Shown piece after piece: positions 20,588 to 22,578 of a stretch of DNA of 22,578 bases. The notes beneath the pieces are model-generated. The model was not told the origin of the DNA and searched no databases. It was given only the letters and a program-made list of their open reading frames with translations. The first letter of the stretch is position 1, and each line of letters begins with the position of its first letter. Location of the stretch: positions 1 to 22,578 of the forward strand of contig DQYP01000199.1 of assembly GCA_011043375.1 (NCBI GenBank), given 5' to 3'. Made by a program: the position numbers and the translations under genes. Source of the DNA: Thermotogaceae bacterium (lineage in GTDB: Bacteria > Thermotogota > Thermotogae > B21-G9 > HyVt-16).

Positions 20588-20885
20588 ATATGAGCGAAGA
20601 AAGGGGTATCGTGGAGAATATAATCTGGTTAAGAAGTTGAAGAAAATGGGTTTGGACGCAAGACGGGTTCCTTTGTCAGGAAGTGCTGAAGGATTTAAAG
20701 GGGATGTGATAGTTGAGGGAATGACAGGAGAAGTCAAAGTGAGAAGACATTCTTTTAAAAAGCTTTATGAGTGGCTGGAAAATCGGGATTTGTTGTTTGT
20801 TAAAATGGATAGAAAACCATACTTGGTGGTAATGAATTTAGAAACCTTTTCAAAGCTTTTGAAAGGAGGCGAGGAGAGTGAGTAA
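20580..20885 (+). CDS. Holliday junction resolvase-like nuclease (Hjc type)
   Basis: 101 residues from ATG 20580, overlapping the ATPase stop, with GAGGTGG upstream. Pattern RRKGYRGEYNLVKKLKKMG, RRVPLSGSAEGFKGDV, GEVKVRR matches archaeal-type Hjc/phage resolvases: E13, S33, D42, E51 and K53 form the PD-(D/E)XK metal site. It would cut four-way junctions arising in phage recombination and clear branched DNA before packaging. Size is slightly short of the roughly 120-residue family but all catalytic residues are present. Coupling to the ATPase supports a replication-recombination unit. Confidence 0.8.
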   Translation: MGKYERRKGYRGEYNLVKKLKKMGLDARRVPLSGSAEGFKGDVIVEGMTGEVKVRRHSFKKLYEWLENRDLLFVKMDRKPYLVVMNLETFSKLLKGGEESE

Positions 20886-21069
20886 GGAAGGAAAATATCT
20901 TGAAAAGCTTATCAACGAGGCAATGGATTTAGATGAATCTCCTGAAACTGTTGCGTTGATTGCTACAGCATTGAGTGTGGCGCGGAAATTGGTTGAGGAA
21001 AAGACTGATATGCTCAAGGAAAGCGAAGCCTATAAATTCTATTATGAATTGGCAAAGTGGCGAGCATAA
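20878..21069 (+). CDS. Small helical protein
   Basis: 63 residues from GTG 20878, overlapping the resolvase stop, with AAAGGAGGCG upstream. All helical: KYLEKLINEAMDLDESPETV, ATALSVARKLVEEKTDML, EAYKFYYELAKWRA. Not recognised. Its start region (GGAGGCGAGGAGAGTGAG) is nearly repeated before the next gene. Function unknown. Confidence 0.55.
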   Translation: MSKEGKYLEKLINEAMDLDESPETVALIATALSVARKLVEEKTDMLKESEAYKFYYELAKWRA

Positions 21070-21087
21070 GGAAGGAGGCGAGGAAAA

Positions 21088-21558
21088 GTGAGCGAGGAAG
21101 CTGTCAACTACAGTTGGGAGGATATAGTTCAATCATTTGGAGAATCGGATAGTTTTTCTCTAATATCTCAACATGTGCTAGGGGTAAAATTCGCAATAAC
21201 CTTCAAACTTCTTAAAGCCAAGGAAATAAGAGAAGCGGTTGCTAAAATATCCAAATATGCGCTTACACCAGAAACAGTCAAACACAAATTCGCTAACAGA
21301 GCAGGAACGCTTTTGAGAGATCTGGATAATGCCATCGAAAGGTTAGACAAGTTCAACGACAAAGTAACAGAACTTGCCGAAAACATGGTGTTTGATTCGG
21401 TAAATGCGGTAAAGTTTTACAAACGCTTTACCAAGCTTACTACAAAAATTTTGAAAGTTATCGACAGATTAAATATTTACATAGAAGCTGCTAAAGCTTT
21501 AAAATCACTTTATGATTCGGTCTTTCCTGAAGAAAACAAAGAAGACGCCGAGGAATGA
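21088..21558 (+). CDS. Helical protein of unknown function
   Basis: 156 residues from GTG 21088 after AAGGAGGCG. Predicted almost wholly alpha-helical with long amphipathic stretches: FAITFKLLKAKEIREAVAKI, GTLLRDLDNAIERLDKFNDK, RFTKLTTKILKVIDRLNIYI; the tail is acidic (PEENKEDAEE). No catalytic residues or membrane segments. Not recognised. Its 3' end overlaps the convergent metallopeptidase gene by 49 bases. It ends the uninterrupted part of the plus-strand operon. Confidence 0.6.
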   Translation: MSEEAVNYSWEDIVQSFGESDSFSLISQHVLGVKFAITFKLLKAKEIREAVAKISKYALTPETVKHKFANRAGTLLRDLDNAIERLDKFNDKVTELAENMVFDSVNAVKFYKRFTKLTTKILKVIDRLNIYIEAAKALKSLYDSVFPEENKEDAEE

Positions 21559-21869
21559 ATTATGTAATCAAACAGTTCTGAATTTTGTCTCATTAGACTC
21601 AAAAGATTATGAGATAACGCATTAATCAAGCTTTCATCGTGTTCATCTATCCCCGCGTGAAACAAAGCAACGTGGATGAGTTCGTGAAGAAGGGTTTCGA
21701 TCATTCTGTCCTCACTTTGGGTCTTTCGAATGAAAATATGTGTGTTGCAATAATCAGTTAAACCAAGCTTTTCACCTTCATAAAGATCACTCTCGACCAC
21801 CTCAACGTTCCAATGCATTCCACCAATTTTAATGCCGTTTTTGATCAACTCAACCAACTTCAAAAACAT
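21510..21869 (-). CDS. Phage HExxH metallopeptidase-like protein
   Basis: 119 residues if started at ATG 21869, only two bases after AAGGAGG; TTG 21863 is eight bases after it and may be the true start. Short zinc-peptidase pattern: an N-terminal beta part (IKIGGMHWNVEVVE, NTHIFIRK), then ETLLHELIHVALFHAG with H62-E63-H66, and E79 in a following helix as the likely third ligand. Similar small HExxH proteins are common in Gram-positive phages and relate to the ImmA/IrrE group, which cleaves repressors. No DNA-binding domain is attached. It is the only minus-strand gene within the plus-strand operon, has its own promoter, and overlaps its convergent neighbour. Proteolytic activity is inferred. 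Confidence 0.7.
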   Translation of the reverse strand: MFLKLVELIKNGIKIGGMHWNVEVVESDLYEGEKLGLTDYCNTHIFIRKTQSEDRMIETLLHELIHVALFHAGIDEHDESLINALSHNLLSLMRQNSELFDYIIHSSASSLFSSGKTES

Positions 21870-21893
21870 CACCTCCTTAGCACTGAGAAAATA

Positions 21894-21922
21894 ATTATAG
21901 CACATTTTAAACACGTTTGGAG
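21894..21922 (-). promoter_or_regulatory. Promoter of the metallopeptidase gene
   Basis: TATAAT (21899-21894) with TGTGC before it on the minus strand. Seventeen bases upstream, CTCCAA (21922-21917) stands where TTGACA would be, within CCTCCAAACGTGTTT. The block and spacing match the candidate late promoter at 10061-10089. The -35 overlaps the ribosome site of the divergent plus-strand gene. Confidence 0.6.
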
Positions 21923-21930
21923 GTGTTTTT

Positions 21931-22200
21931 ATGATAGCTCCTGAATGGCTAAAACAGGGAAAATATTGGTTAATTGTATGCACAGAAGATGTATTCAGAG
22001 AAATGCAGAGGGTTCTTCATTGTTCAAGAAAAAGCGAAGATGTGTATGAAACAAAAGATTTTGAAATCAGGGTGATTAAAAGTCTTAGAAGTGTAAGAAA
22101 AAACATGATAGAGTCAGAGAAAACGGTTATAATTGTAAAAGTTGTAAAAGGGCAACACAGTTGTTATGTTGAAAAGCTGAAAAAGGAGGAATTGAAATGA
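21931..22200 (+). CDS. Hypothetical basic protein
   Basis: 89 residues from ATG 21931 after GGAGGTG. Not recognised. Starts IAPEWLKQGKYWLIVCTEDV, then a helix (FREMQRVLHCS), a Lys/Arg-rich middle (FEIRVIKSLRSVRKNM) and a strand (EKTVIIVKVVKG). Two separated Cys, no metal pair. Overlaps the next gene by ATGA, so the two are coupled. Function unknown. Confidence 0.6.
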   Translation: MIAPEWLKQGKYWLIVCTEDVFREMQRVLHCSRKSEDVYETKDFEIRVIKSLRSVRKNMIESEKTVIIVKVVKGQHSCYVEKLKKEELK

Positions 22201-22578
22201 AACTTCAGACACTTCTTGAAGAGTATGGTTTGGAGTTAAGAAATGACGAAATTTACATCAAAAACAGCAACCAAAGAATTGGTGTTTTGCAATGGTATGA
22301 AAAACGCTCGAACGGCGATGTTTACGTGTTTGCATGGAATCCTATGCAAAACGAGCCAGTTACTTTGATTTTGAGAGAAGATTCTCGAAGTGTTCATATC
22401 GTTGCAAAACAGATGTCGGCAAAGCACAGGGTCACTATTTATGGCGAACTTTTAGACAAACTGCTGCGTAAGTATGAAAAATCAGTTATAATTCTAACAG
22501 CAGACGGGGAACAATTTAAGGGCAGATTTTTCGTTCCGGAAAAGAAGAAAGTATATTCTACCCCGCCTCAACCTTCCA
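22197..22578 (+). CDS. Hypothetical protein (partial, 3' end outside window)
   Basis: At least 127 residues from ATG 22197, seven bases after AAAGGAGG, overlapping the previous stop (ATGA); the frame is open to the window edge. Begins MKLQTLLEEYGLELRNDEIY. Then RIGVLQWYEKRSNGDVYVFA, a strand VTLILREDSRSVHIVAK, a helix YGELLDKLLRKYEKS and a VIILTADGEQFKGRFFVPEK segment. Alpha/beta composition, no recognised motif. Confidence 0.6.
   Translation, partial: MKLQTLLEEYGLELRNDEIYIKNSNQRIGVLQWYEKRSNGDVYVFAWNPMQNEPVTLILREDSRSVHIVAKQMSAKHRVTIYGELLDKLLRKYEKSVIILTADGEQFKGRFFVPEKKKVYSTPPQPS

Noticed and set aside
1..22578. CRISPR array, tRNA genes, insertion sequences, att sites
   Set aside because: No regularly spaced repeats with unique spacers, no tRNA cloverleaf, no transposase or integrase and no flanking inverted repeats seen by eye; automated scans were not possible.

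Overview
The window looks like the middle of a tailed-phage or prophage genome (a siphovirus-like, Mu/lambda mosaic). No host housekeeping gene, rRNA, tRNA or CRISPR array is visible. The host is probably a thermophilic, moderately AT-rich bacterium such as a Thermotogota member or a thermophilic Bacillota. This is inferred from Glu/Lys/Val/Ile-rich proteins, AGA/AGG arginine codons, strong AGGAGG ribosome sites, frequent GTG and TTG starts, and a phage-borne B12-dependent (class II) ribonucleotide reductase. No integrase, transposase, repressor, lysis gene or DNA polymerase is seen here, so lifestyle cannot be decided.

Layout. (1) Positions 1-10037, minus strand: the late operon, read right to left. 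It runs: small acidic protein, small terminase, large terminase, Mu gp29-like portal (DUF935), Mu F-like head protein, a 590-residue protease-scaffold polyprotein, lambda D-like decoration protein, lambda E-like major capsid protein, a hairpin terminator, DUF1320 connector, Mu G-like morphogenesis protein, tail tube protein, and two related tail-assembly-chaperone-like genes, the last cut by the window edge. (2) 10061-10131: a terminator followed by a likely late promoter. (3) 10204-17178, minus strand: an early/replication operon. It encodes an HNH protein, an unknown, class II RNR, a sliding clamp (with its own promoter), a DUF1599 protein, a small alpha/beta protein, an OmpR-type response-regulator-like protein, an SSB-like protein, a two-helix membrane protein and a small partner. 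(4) 17014-17713: a 700-base intergenic region between the divergent operons. It holds a GC-rich structured leader, repeat clusters, an AT-rich run, a perfect 28+28 nt homopyrimidine mirror repeat (H-DNA type), a palindrome and a strong early promoter. It is the best origin/control candidate. (5) 17714-22578, plus strand: dUTPase, four small proteins (one a membrane protein), a RecA-fold ATPase with a C-terminal winged helix, a Holliday-junction-resolvase-like nuclease, and unknowns. This operon is interrupted by one minus-strand metallopeptidase with its own promoter.

How it fits together. The two divergent early operons supply nucleotides (RNR, dUTPase), replication and recombination factors (clamp, SSB-like protein, ATPase/helicase, resolvase) and a candidate transcription factor. 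The late operon packages DNA and builds the head and tail. Five promoters can be read by eye. Three share a TTGACA-like -35, a 17-base spacer and TGTGGTATA. Two (late operon and metallopeptidase) lack TTGACA and instead carry CYCCAAACGTGTT, suggesting activation by a phage regulator. The response-regulator-like protein is the obvious candidate for that role. Functional names rest on motif recognition by eye; no database search was run.
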